Shown here piece after piece: positions 23,331 through 33,875 of a stretch of 57,039 nucleotides of DNA (within the stretch, counting starts at the first letter, position 1; every line of letters begins with the position of its first letter). This DNA is from Solicoccozyma terricola. Taxonomy: Eukaryota > Basidiomycota > Tremellomycetes > Filobasidiales > Piskurozymaceae. Location: the NCBI GenBank assembly GCA_001600875.1, contig BCLD01000003.1, positions 286,363 through 343,401 on the forward strand. The letters run 5' to 3'. A program made the position numbers and the translations under genes. The notes beneath the pieces are model-generated. The model saw nothing but the letters and a program-made list of their open reading frames with translations. It made no database searches and had not been told where the DNA came from.

Positions 23331-23559
23331 TCTTCCAGCGGTTTGAAGGGTCGAAAATGGTGGAAATCACTGTTACTGTCAGGTGCCAGGCTTTCGAGGT
23401 CTCGAAGAATCGGTGAACGAAGAAAGAATGGGCAGGTGACGGATTTTCGGGCCTCTCGCTGTTGGATTCAGATCTAGCCGCTAAGCCGAACGAAGTGATG
23501 AAGTCGACAAGGAGAGTGAGAGAGAGAAGAAAATCGGGCGCCGATAAAGAGGAAGGTGA

Positions 23560-23990
23560 ATCAGGGACCGAGGAATGCAAGGTGTTGAGGTGGCGAGGGC
23601 GAAAGGATAGCTAGTCCTGGAGCCGATCGAAGAATGTGTTGATGATGCGCACACAGATGATGTATAACTCCACAAGACTGTGTCTAATACAAAGGTGAAG
23701 AAGAGGGAAAAGCTGTCTACCGAAGGGCAGGGCCAGCTCCCTATATACAAGAGCGTATCTCACGTAGCGAGATAGAGAAAGAGAAAAAGAAGAGAAAAAG
23801 GGGAAGAACCGGTCCGAAGAGATACAAGGACCAACGAGGAGAGGTAATCGGCATCGAGATCCCCATCGGTGTCCATATGGTGGCGTTCTCGTCTGGGACT
23901 CAAAGCGAGCACTCGCAGCGAGAGGAAAACCATGTGGACTACGATTTGCTTGCTGTCTGCTTGGAAGTAGAGAGACGATAGCCGACTGCT
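23560..23990 (+). repeat. Dispersed repeat family, copy B
   Basis: It shares GGATAGCTAGTCCTGGAGCC, GTTGATGATGCGCACACAGA, CAAGACTGTGTCTAATACAA, GGTGAAGAAGAG and the TCTCACGTAGCGAGATAGAG segment with copies A and C. Copies B and C are the closest around GGTAGCTAGTCCTGGAGCCG. There is no ORF. Confidence 0.6.
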
Positions 23991-25680
23991 TTCGGGGATC
24001 GCTGGTGATATTCTCGTTCAAGACCACTACTGGGTCGAGATGAAGCCGGCCCTTAGTATCAGACAGTCTCCCAGTAGATATATGAAACAATTATTCTGCG
24101 GGACCACCCCCTGCTGAGATGTTGGACATCAATCTTGTGTTGATAGAAGGGGTAAGATAGTAGATTCGGTTGTCTTTGCGGGGGTATCCTCCACAGAACC
24201 TGCAGATCGGTGTTAGTTTCACGACATTGTTCAAAATCTAGCACTGTTCTGACAGACAGTAGCTGTTATTTACAGCTGGGCGTTTTCTAACACATCAGGC
24301 GCCATCTACCCAGACAGAGAGGTTGGGTCTTTTTACCAACTCCTGCATCCAAAAGCCAACTGCTCGAAGTGCTATTTATCAGCATATCTAGCAGTGATCC
24401 CTCAATCGACCGCTCAGTCGAGGTGTTGAGAATGCAGTTAAATCTTTTGATGGCCTGACTGAGAAAATCAATATCATAGCCACTTCAGTACTCCCCAAAA
24501 CATCATGACAAATTACATTTTCAAAACCTGTGGAACACTATGTACAGAGTCTGTTCTGCTTGACCGGGAATAAACTACTTGAGGATTGGGATTGTTGATG
24601 ATTTCAATCTGAGGTCAGGCCTCGCAGAGCTCCTGACATTCACCGATTTCCGCTCCCTGCTCAAAACACGAGTGGAGGAGGGGAGACGGCCCGGAGGCTG
24701 GCCCTCCACACATATGTAGCTGACAGTGGACGCCGGGACTCTACCTCGTTCACCATCCCCGATGGAGATCGGGGTGACGGTTTCATTATCCAGGATTTGG
24801 TCTGACCGCTTACCAGTCCCTTGCCAAGAAAGATAACCCTCACCTTCGTTCTCTCTTCGAATCTGGACAAGAAGCTACTGTGTCAAGACAGAACTGGTGG
24901 GCTGGGAGGAGAATGAAAGGCAGCAGTAGTGCATCAGAGGGAAGAGGGATGGGAAGAGCAAAGGACTGGGACTGGGCCAAAGGGTGGGGGTGTACAACTA
25001 CTACTATTGATTAGGAATTCCGGGCGCTATGTCATTTCCAACAGCCCCTCTCGACCGGCATTCCTTGTCAACATTCCTGTAAACCCGCAAATGACTTCTT
25101 TAGGGCCACCTGCCAGCTCAGGTCCCAAGGTCCAGGGAATGCTCAATAATAAGTTCCCTCGGTCGGAGATGACCCCATGGCTTTGGAGGGAGATCGTACG
25201 TTTGATCACTTAGATTCACGTCATTCGTTCGTGCTGTGACTACATCCCCATCGTACGTCAGGTTGTGATTGTCCGAAGGAAGGAATGATCGGCACTCTCA
25301 TCTCATCATCTGTGAAATGCGAAGGATGAAAGGATTGACGGACGAATATCACATTTTACAATGCCATACGCCGAAAATGAACTCCTGCAAAAGCAATGGT
25401 ACCTTGTCCCCAACTACTAGCCGAAATCATTGCTATTCAGAATGCCTGATCACTATCAAAGGGCCGTCCAGGCACTATCCAACAGAGAAAGGAACTACAT
25501 CCTATTGGCAGTGCAAACGTCGTGGTCGCCGCCTCTCCCCATTAAGGGTTGGGGAAGCACTAAGATGGGCATTGCGATAAAGCGAGGGTATGGTGAGTCA
25601 TTCCCATAAATCAGCACGTCTAAATACTCTCCCTATCGGGCGAATCATGGAAAGGGTCACCGTGATCTCAGGTCCATATC
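23991..25680. other. 1.7-kb gap without a recognised gene
   Basis: Only short frames occur (plus 24929-25213, plus 25269-25580). GTATCAGACAGTCTC at 24055 just after repeat copy B recalls a tRNA-type primer site, but no internal retroelement domain follows. Nothing else can be supported. Confidence 0.3.
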
Positions 25681-25739
25681 GGTCTTGCCGTCGCAACTGC
25701 AACCGCTCGAGCTGGTGATTCGGTCGCGAACTGGTACCA

Positions 25740-25965
25740 ACTCTGTCTTCGCTTTCCAACGCCAATGCTTGGGACAAGTATTCAGGGTCCTGGTCCCATG
25801 ATGGCTGCTCAACCTCCCAGCGGTCAGATGGGGGGCAGTATCGGGATGGAATGCGGTGTGAGTGGTGGGCTGTCTAGTCAGTCATATGGTGGGATGGCGA
25901 TGGGGGATCAAGGGATCGTGGATGATTCGTATTGGAATGCTTTGATCAATGGTGAGTACTGGACC
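25740..25965 (+). pseudogene. Possible C-terminal fragment of a fungal transcription factor
   Basis: A Gly/Met/Gln-rich frame from the ATG at 25765 (PMMAAQPPSGQMGGSIGMEC) ends in DDSYWNALINGE, which resembles the tail of some basidiomycete Zn2Cys6 regulators (DxYWxxLI.G). No DNA-binding domain is nearby. This is a weak call by resemblance only. Confidence 0.25.
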
Positions 25966-26348
25966 ATGAGCTGCGGATTCAACGGACCGAAACTGATTTC
26001 CACTTTCGTATTTGAACGCGGGTCCAGGTATTCTCATTCGACTGAGGGCGTCGCCACTCTGCGATGTTTTTATAGCAGTGTTTCGGATGTGATTTTAGTC
26101 GGTCTTGTGGCTGGTGTAGACTTACTGGAACAGCTTGCCTCCGTTGCCATTGATCATGGTGTGCAGTCCACCTCAAACACGGATCTGGAGACGATGTGGT
26201 TTTAGTGAAGTGGATGCAATGGCCGCCAGGCGTGAGGAAGACGGACACATGACAGATAGCTGGGCAAAGTATAAAGACAGATGGCCCTGCGGCCTCCCTT
26301 CGATCAAGTCTATCACCGCACACTCAAACCTGCAGCCAAACAATCAAT

Positions 26349-28284
26349 ATGTTCAATAAGACTTCATCTCTTCCCCCTCTTCCCATCTCTCCCACATCAT
26401 TCGACAAACTCAAGTCCGCCATCAAGGGTGACATCATTCTTCCTTCTGATCCCACCTATGCCCAATCCATAGTTCGATGGTGCGCTTCAAGCGAGAAGAA
26501 GGCAGGGATCGTGGTGTATCCCAAGGATGACGAGGATATCTTGAGGGTGCTGGAGGTGGCGGTGAGGGAAAAGGTTGATCTAGCTGTGAAGGGTGAGTGC
26601 AGAGTGTGGAGAGGGCTTTGTCGTACTAGGAGCCAAGATCATGTTTGTCTTCGAAGGACGATGTGTTTGTGTGTGGAGGTGGTGTTCTCAGAATGTGTAA
26701 ATGGAGTCCTTTGGTGATGGCCAACGAGTGTTCCGGCAGAGCCTCGATCTTCCGATCTGTGACTCGGACAATTGGAGTTAACACACTCTCGTTCTTCCAG
26801 GCGGTGGTCACTCATTCTCCACTGCAGCTTCCTCCGAGGGTGGTATCGTTCTCGACCTCAACCGATACATGAACAAGGTCACCGTCGATCCTGAAAACAA
26901 GACTGTCACGGCTCAAGCTGGTGCGAGATGGGTCGATGTGGATAATGAGGCTGTCAAATACGATTTGGCGTGCGTGGGAGCGACAATAAACGATACCGGA
27001 GTTGCCGGGGTGAGTGGGGAAAGAGAGAGTCCACCCAGACTGCCAGCTCACCGTGTGCCGCCCACAAGCTTACCCTCGGAGGGGGCTACGGGTTTCTCTC
27101 AGGTCGGTATGGACTAGTGCTCGATAACCTCCTCTCTGCGACAATCATCACTGGTAAGCTTGAGCGTCTGGTCGTATCGCTCACCTCCAATGTGGACCTC
27201 TTCAACGCCCTTAGAGGCGGCGGCTCTAACTTTGGCGTGGTCACCTCATTTACCTTCCGTGCTCATGAGCAAAAGAATATGATCTGGCTTGGCGTGGTGA
27301 AGATTCCTTTCCCAAGCAAGGAGGAGAACAAGGAGGGTGAAAGTGATGCAGGCAAGCTCATGCAGGCGATTCAGAAATGGTATGAAGAGAACGGGGATAC
27401 CAATATGGACGCATCGTGTATGTTATTCTGTGGATGGCCGCTCGGGGAGGTGAGACTGTGCGCATATGCATCAGGTGACTCGTCTCCCGCTGACGAAGGC
27501 TATCCATGACAGCCCAACATCCAGCTCATTATGTTTTACAACGGGGAAGCGGCGAATGCTGAAGGTTGCTTCAAGGTCATCTGGGATCTACGTACGTGCC
27601 TGTTCTCTCGTTGGTCTCTCATGCTGCTGAATTTAGAACGCCTCGCAGCTTGCATCTCAACCTTCAAGCAAGGCATCGTAGCACCTTATCCGGCGGCCAA
27701 CAGCACCGTGGTCCAATATGGCCTCTCTTGCTACGCCGAGACTCACGTTGTACCTGCAGTTCCCACTGGCCTCAAGTGGATCTCGTTATGTGATCGTTTG
27801 ACGGAAATCCACACGAACTCGATCTACACCCACACGATGGTTCTCTTCGAATTAATACCTTCCCACAAACTCTTCAATGCGGCTGGGAAAGAGGACATGG
27901 CATTTACTGGCAGGCATGAGCATATCAACGTCATGACGTTGGTGGCATGGCCATCGAAAGCTGAAGCGGATAAGGACAAGGCCGCTCAGGAAGTTCGGGA
28001 TGCGAGGGAGGTGTTGACCACGCTGACGAGTACGGGTGGGTTCAACGTCGGTGAGATTGGGAAGGCGCCGGTATATGCCAATGAATGTGAGTGGGAGGGC
28101 CGCTATCGACAGGATGATACTCACATGAGGCTGCCCTACAGTCAGCAATGTTGAAGGCGTGGACAGATCGAAAATGTTGTATGGCACAAAATACTCGGAG
28201 CTCCAGAAAGTCAAAGCCAAATACGATCCGGATGAGGTGTTTAACAAGTGGTTCCCCATCAAGCCAGCGGGGAGATCTGAGTGA
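26349..28284 (+). CDS. FAD-linked oxidase, berberine-bridge (BBE)-like
   Basis: A flavin-dependent oxidoreductase with a PCMH-type FAD domain and BBE C-terminal domain. Splicing joins VDLAVKG to [19 protein letters not shown], the site where the conserved His of GGHS can bind FAD covalently. [12 protein letters not shown] is joined to [20 protein letters not shown], the flavin-contact core. The end of the protein, restored by splicing at about 28087-28145, is [20 protein letters not shown] followed by FNKWFPI, the BBE signature. The start is [18 protein letters not shown] without a signal peptide, so it is likely intracellular. The first intron is long (about 205 nt); the others are 45-70 nt. 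Typical substrates are sugars or secondary metabolites; the exact one is unknown. Confidence 0.92.
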
Positions 28285-29316
28285 CCAGTAAAGCAGTTGT
28301 CTCCTGGTCTATGGTAAATGTTTAGGTCGTGCCTGTGCCGTGGACTGTCTGGTTGGGATTCGTAGTTTGTAATCCTCGAATGCTTCTTTACTTGGTATAC
28401 TTGCTCGAGGACATTTTGTTCCACGGAAGATCGCCCCGGATGCACAGACGGAAGGAAAATGCCCATGTCGAATTTGGTTCGGGTTGAGAATATCGGCAGC
28501 CCGACATCATGAAGGTCGACAATGTCTTGTTCCTCTCATAACCCCTGACCCCTAACCCCTAAGGTCCACTAAACCATAGGAAGGTTCCAATTCCTTTCGC
28601 CACCACCATCCCCAGCATCGCTGAGGACGTGTAGAGCCATCATCGACATCATGACCTCTGTCACTCCTCGGTCCACGTGACGCCACATTTCCACAAGCGA
28701 ACTCACTGGGTGCGGGGCGGATGAATCTAGGACATCGTTCAGAAATCCCTGCGAGTCTTTCCAAGGGCAGGTGAGGACCACCACGTGTTTTATGCTATTT
28801 AGATGCTGAAGCCGAACGAGACGCACCTACAGGGCGTGTTGGGAATGGAAAAGATGCTCTTCTAACATGTCACCTCAAAAACCAATTCCGAGGAGGACGC
28901 AAGAAAGATACCCGCCGAGCCGCCAAATTTTGACGTAGAGTTGCCTGCTAGGCGGGACATCACAGCGACCTGGTTGGGGTGAATGGCATCCACCTGTCAC
29001 CTGAATGAGCCGTTCTGGCATTCGGTTCATGACGGACAGTAAGACCCAATCGTCACCACCCCACCGGTGCCGTTTTGTCCTGTATTCAGGGAGATCAGAG
29101 AGGTGTTCAGCGGCTTCGATTTGGGCTTGATCCCGATTGGGAAAGTGGTGTTGCGGGAGTGTACTTAATGGGGGTGCTGACAAAATCTTCTCTAAACCAT
29201 CACGTATGAGCCGAGGTGGTACATGAGTTCGATGCACTGCTCGCCGTCGGAATCTGTTCAGATCTTCCTCGAGATGGCGAGCAGGACGCGGTTAACATGC
29301 TGAGCACATTGCTGAT
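28285..29316. other. Gap with telomere-like tract
   Basis: No gene is supported. Minus frames at 28569-28826 and 28875-29237 lack motifs. A telomere-like tract lies at 28538-28562. Confidence 0.35.
28538..28562 (-). repeat. Interstitial telomere-like tract
   Basis: On the minus strand it reads TTAGGGGTTAGGGGTCAGGG, i.e. three heptamer-type TTAGGGG units, one degenerate. It lies about 250 bp after the oxidase stop. Confidence 0.6.
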
Positions 29317-29447
29317 ATGATGTTTTCCTTGCAATCAAGGTGTGATCGAGTAAGGCTTCAATCTCTTCCCGGGGTTTATATTGGCCAGCAATCGCCGCGC
29401 CAGGCATCGATCGCCCTTTCCCTCCGATTGTTAACGGATCCCAGTCC

Positions 29448-29890
29448 GTGGCTCTGCCCTCTGCCTCATCTGCCCATGGCGACCCCCTATCCTCGTCTCA
29501 CGCGGACGACCGGTTCAACAACTGGGAAAACAGCACGGTGGACCAGCAGATCCTGTACCCTAGCATTTTCCCAGAGGTATCGATCAGTCCTTCAGCCTGC
29601 CGGCCTTCCAAGCACGTCATCGTTGACAGGATCGTTCGAATGTGGGGTCAATTGCGCCGCCAATCCCTGAACGGGAGTCAAGCCTCGCTAGCAAGTTCCG
29701 TATTTCAGGTGAGTAACGGTGTCCTTGTGAGCGAGCTGAAATCAAAACGCTGTTGACATATTCCTCTCCTTTCTTTTCTCATGTTCAGATATGCAAATCC
29801 CTCCCACCCGTAGCCATCCCTGGATCGAGTATGCAGGATGCTGGAGACAGCGTTGGTATATCCTTTCGCACCATACCAATAGTAAGCGCT
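29448..29890 (+). CDS. Exons of an unrecognised gene, probably truncated
   Basis: A plus frame from about 29448 contains ADDRFNNWENSTVDQQILYP, then KHVIVDRIVRMWGQLRRQSL, ending LASSVFQ. A good intron (GTGAGTAACGG to CATGTTCAG, about 29709-29790) continues with ICKSLPPVAIPGSSMQDAGD, and GTAAGC follows near 29881. The next exon is not found and repeat copy C begins about 200 bp later, so the gene seems cut off. I recognise no family. Confidence 0.3.
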
Positions 29891-30117
29891 GCTGAAGCAA
29901 ATCCATTGAAATCCAAGTGCTGATCCCCGTGCTCCTGTGTAAGGATACGGGTCTTCTCATACCGTTTCCTCACGTACTCCGCTTCCCGGTTACATAACCT
30001 GCCACCAATCCACGGTACCCATCTTTCCACATCAATCCCCAAAGCACTTCAACCTCGTACTCGAAGTCCACAAACCGGCATCCCTCTCGCCATCGTCTCT
30101 CGCTCGCTACCATCTCT

Positions 30118-30480
30118 CCTACCGATTGGCTCGCTCTTTATCACCATCTCCCGATTAGGATCACAGCGACCTTCCTACCGATTGGCTGCTCGCTGGCAAC
30201 CCGGAAGACCATCTTACTGATTGGCTCGTTCTTGGAATGACCTTCCCGCCGACTGGCTCTTTCTCGCTCTTTCGCTATCTCTGCTATCGCTCTATCTTTC
30301 GTCTCTCTATCTCGCGTAGCGAGATCTCTTTGTCTACATAAGGAGTCTTCCCGTCTAGACGGCAGGAGACCCTTTCTCTTTCTCTTCACCTTGTACTAGA
30401 CCTAGTCTTATGGCATATACATCGTCCGCGTGTATCACCACTCTATCAGACCGGCTCCAGGACTAGCTACCCTTTCGCCA
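30118..30480 (-). repeat. Dispersed repeat family, copy C (inverted)
   Basis: Reverse complement of copies A and B: GGGTAGCTAGTCCTGGAGCC, CCATAAGACTAGGTCTAGTA, CAAGGTGAAGAG, TCTCGCTACGCGAGATAGAG. The distal end has four or five CCAATC boxes (plus-strand GATTGGCT near 30121, 30180, 30220) within repeats of the form CTTCCTACCGATTGGCT. There is no ORF. Confidence 0.65.
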
Positions 30481-30484
30481 TCAT

Positions 30485-30655
30485 CACTTCACCATCTCCC
30501 GCTTTACCTTCATCACTTCACCATCTACAGCTTTACCTTCGTCACTCCGCATCCCGCTTTACCTTCGTCACTTCACCGCATCCCGCTTTACCTTCGTCAC
30601 TTCACCGCATCCCGCTCCACCTTCATCGCTTCACCGTCTCCCGCTCCACTCTCGT
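30485..30655 (+). repeat. 29-bp minisatellite, about six units
   Basis: The unit is CACTTCACCGCATCCCGC followed by TTTACCTTCGT. The third copy is shortened by 3 bases and the last two drift to CTCCAC. Degenerate units also precede copy A, so the array belongs to the same mobile element. Confidence 0.85.
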
Positions 30656-31270
30656 CTTCTTCCTCATTCCCCGCTATCATCGACGTCCCGTCTCAACGTG
30701 TAATTCTGACTCCAACAGCGAGGGATCCCAAAATCCGTCATCTGTCAAGCCTTCACCTCGTGCCGCTACTTGGCCCGACGAAGACCGGCACCTGACAAGG
30801 TCCCATCTGTTGTCGCATTTGGCCGAAATGTCGCTTTTGAAACATTTAATAATTAAATCACCACGGCATCAGCTAATTCCCTCTCGGATGCAGAGAAATA
30901 CGTCGTGGGCATCTTCGCTGATCACAAGGAGCTCGAAGCAGCTCGGGCTGTCATCGAGGCCAGAGCTGACGCGGGCAAGGCCGAGCCGGTCGTCCGCTTC
31001 CAGCATAGGCAGGGGAAGGGGAAGCGGCTTGATGATGCGCTGTATGAAGCGCACTGATGATGCGCTGTCTTTATGGACAAGATGGGGAACCGCAAAACTG
31101 CGTACATGTTGACCGGATAGAGCTTTTGAGCAAACATGAGGGAAACCATGAAGCCACGCTAGACACGGTCCCGTCCGGCGGAGTTTGGGGAACGTGATTC
31201 TAATGATCGTTCGCATTCGACAAGCTTTGTTCGTCTTGACAGCCCTGATTGAAGTCCAACCTAGATACGA
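30656..31270. other. Gap with an orphan C-terminal-like frame
   Basis: A plus frame from about 30868 to 31056 reads ANSLSDAEKYVVGIFADHKE and later RAVIEARADAGKAEP, ending LDDALYEAH*. It has no start and no family I recognise, so it is probably the tail of a destroyed gene. TGATGATGCGCTGT is duplicated at about 31032 and 31057. Confidence 0.3.
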
Positions 31271-33395
31271 TTAAGCCTCCAATCTCTCCTGGTTGTTCTC
31301 AACGAACATCTGATCGTTCTTGGTGTCCTCCAATGGAATTTCGTGGACGACATTGGTGTCGGCAACGATGAGTTCGCCCTTGTGCTTTCTCCCCCATTTG
31401 ATGCTTTCACGAGCAGAGATCCCTTCGTCGAACAGTAAACCAATTCGCTCGAGGCTGAGATATCAACATCAGATTTGACATCCTCACGGCCATGCGAGGA
31501 TAGAAACAACGTACCTCAAACCCTTGAGCTCAGGTAGCCAAAAGTAGGCCCAAATGAAAGCCATCACACAAGCAGGTCCGAAGATGTATCCAACCTTCAT
31601 CCCAAGGTTTCCATAAGGTGCATATATCATGTAAGGTAACGAGAAAGCGACGACGAATCTGGGGCAATGTTTGTCAGCCAGAGCTCGCCGAAATAAATCC
31701 CGAAAGCAGGATCCTCACTGTGTCAAAACACCGATAGCAAAACCCATGCGTGTTGTCTTGTCACGGAGCTGTTGACTTGGTGTCTCGCCAGAAATGATGT
31801 AGGATATTGGCGCCCAACCGAATGAGAATGACATGCCGAAGAATGTAATGAACGCAATGAGGGCGGCTTTCATGGCTGGAGTTGCGACTGAGGTTCCAGA
31901 TGGTGCGGTAGATATCAGAAACTGCGATGAATTGAACGCTGAGTTGACATACCAGCAGGAGTTCCCAAACCCGCAATCACGAACATGAACAACCCTTGGC
32001 TGGCAGCGCTTCCGAGCATGATGGGCCTCCGACCGATCTTGTCATTCAAAAAGGTGCTCTAGTAGATGGATCGAGTCAGTATCGGGAGACGAGAGTTTCG
32101 CGGACATCTAGGACTTACACACAATGAGAACACCAGTAATATACCAGAGTTAATCAATGTGTAATCAAACGGATTGATTGTTCCAATTTGCCGAATGATG
32201 ACAGTTCCGTAGAGCGACGTGAAAGCTTGTCCAGTAGCTTGAAGGAAGAAGTTTGTGACGATGACAATCATAGTACGTCGGACATTAACACCTTTGAAAC
32301 AGTCGGCATAGCTCCCACGTTGAATTTCTCGCTCCAGCTTTATTCCCAATTCGATTTGTTGAATTTCTTGTTCGACATTGTGGTCTGCCCTTCGGAATTT
32401 CAATAATGCTGACCTGGCATCCTCACGACGGCCTTTCGAGACAAGCCATCGAGGTGATTCTGGCTGGAACCAGATGAGGCTGCTGACGGTGAATGGGACT
32501 GTACAAAAAAAAAATAGTCGGTCAACACGGACGGAATAGTCAAGAGAAAAGCAAGAACAGTGTTCGGCGACCTACCAAACAGATAGCATAGGAAAGGAAT
32601 ACGCCAGGCCCAGTCGTTGGGGATTGTCGCGGTATGATGACAGATACCCGAGATGACGAAGGCACCAACATAGAAGCTCATTTGGTAGCTAGCGACGGCA
32701 AGTCCTCTGACAGCGCTGGGTACTGTTGATCGCGCAGAGTTTTGTCAGATGGGATGCTACTCGATGCAAAAAGTCGAAGCTAACCTATTTCGGTCTGGTA
32801 TACCGGGATTGTGGACATTTCCATACCCTGTCGACGGATACCCTATTAATGAATGTCGGTGACTACGTTGCTCTTCAAGCTCACGATATAAAGTGAGTTC
32901 AGACATCTTCCCGCCAGGAATTGGTTACGTCCAGTGGACGTCACGATGATGGGTACGCAACACATCGCCCACAGAGACATGACGAACACTGTCATTCGAC
33001 GTCCGAATTTTTCTGATACCACGCTGCCAATTCCGATACCTGGTTGATAATCCAGTTGAGCATACGTTGAGCTTATCTCTCGAGCAGAAACACGTACCGC
33101 AGATGAGAAGAAGGAAAGGGAATGAGTTAGAATAGGACAAAAAGGTAGCCGGAAGCGAGTATACGCCCGCAGCGCTCTTGTCACCGAATCTATTGATAAA
33201 AGGAGTCATGGCTTGTGTCTGTTTGGAGTTGTCAGTGACTGAGCAAAAATCTCAAAACGAGCTGGTTCAGCTCACCTGTCCGAAGCCTTGGTTGTCAAAT
33301 GCAAAGTTGGCCGAGCTCAAAGTCAGCAGTATACTGGTCAGGAAAAGCCTGACCGAGTAGTTGCGAGTAATCAGATTGTTGCGAAGAGATATCAT
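31271..33395 (-). CDS. MFS sugar porter
   Basis: A 12-helix sugar porter with nine or so exons from the ATG at 33395 (MISLRNNLITRNYSVRLF) to the TAA at 31271. Motifs seen are FGRRMTVF (loop 2-3), AGRCLN with YQTEIG (helix 4-5), WFQPESPRWLVSKGR (the intact PESPRW signature), an expected helix 7 QATGQAFTSLYGT, DKIGRRP (loop 8-9) and WLPELKGL (the PETKG equivalent) before the cytoplasmic tail. An early short intron lies after NQGFGQ. The first helix carries FDNQGFGQ where typical porters have FGYDxG, as in alpha-glucoside/maltose-type permeases. It is divergent from the sulfatase, 481 bp between start codons, so a desulfated or sulfated sugar is a possible cargo (inference). Confidence 0.9.
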
Positions 33396-33875
33396 TGTGT
33401 ATTTGATTTCCTGGTGTTGATCGTAACCGGGGACCAAGTTTCGGGGGCTTCCCTCTTATGTAGTCAACTGCAGTCCGTATGTGGGGTTTGTTTTGCGAGA
33501 AATAGAGGGGGTCCGTTTCTGGACCATTTGCCCCGGTCGGGGCACATCATTTGGAGACTAATATTCCACATAGTATTGGGTGGAAAGGGCGGAAGGTGAG
33601 AAGATGTGCTGAGATGCGTATGGCGAACCAAAATTGCGATCGCAAAGACTGGCGCAGTCGGAGATAACGGTGCGATGAGAAGACAGGAGGCAAGGGGTTA
33701 ACGGAGCGATCGCAGATCGTCGATCGCCGAAAAGACTAATCGCCGGCAAGCACGTCGTACAACTATTACACCTTATAGCTTGGCCAGCTGAACCATGCTG
33801 TTCCATGCACATATATCCGTTGTCAACCCTGGATCAAGCAACGAAATCTCTCGTTGACTATTGCAGTGCATCACC
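33396..33875. promoter_or_regulatory. Divergent promoter of MFS porter and sulfatase
   Basis: It contains element E1 at 33624-33774 (separate entry) and is rich in GCGATCGC-type palindromes. No gene is seen. Confidence 0.5.
33624..33774 (-). repeat. ~150-bp element E1 (inverted relative to E2)
   Basis: Read on the minus strand it starts AAGGTGTAATAGTTGTACGA and contains CTTTTCGGCGATCG, TCGCTCCGTT, CATCGCACC and TTTGCGATCGCAATT in that order. The same blocks occur at 40085-40228 on the plus strand, roughly 75-80% similar with a few short gaps. It ends 102 bp upstream of the sulfatase ATG. It could be a solo LTR (TGTAATAG start) or a shared upstream control region. Confidence 0.75.

Noticed and set aside
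24050..24070. Retrotransposon primer-binding site after repeat copy B
   Set aside because: GTATCAGAC resembles one but no gag or pol frame follows, so the claim cannot be supported.
27852..28466. 204-codon minus-strand frame over the flavin oxidase
   Set aside because: It is the antisense shadow of well-supported exons of the oxidase and has no motif.
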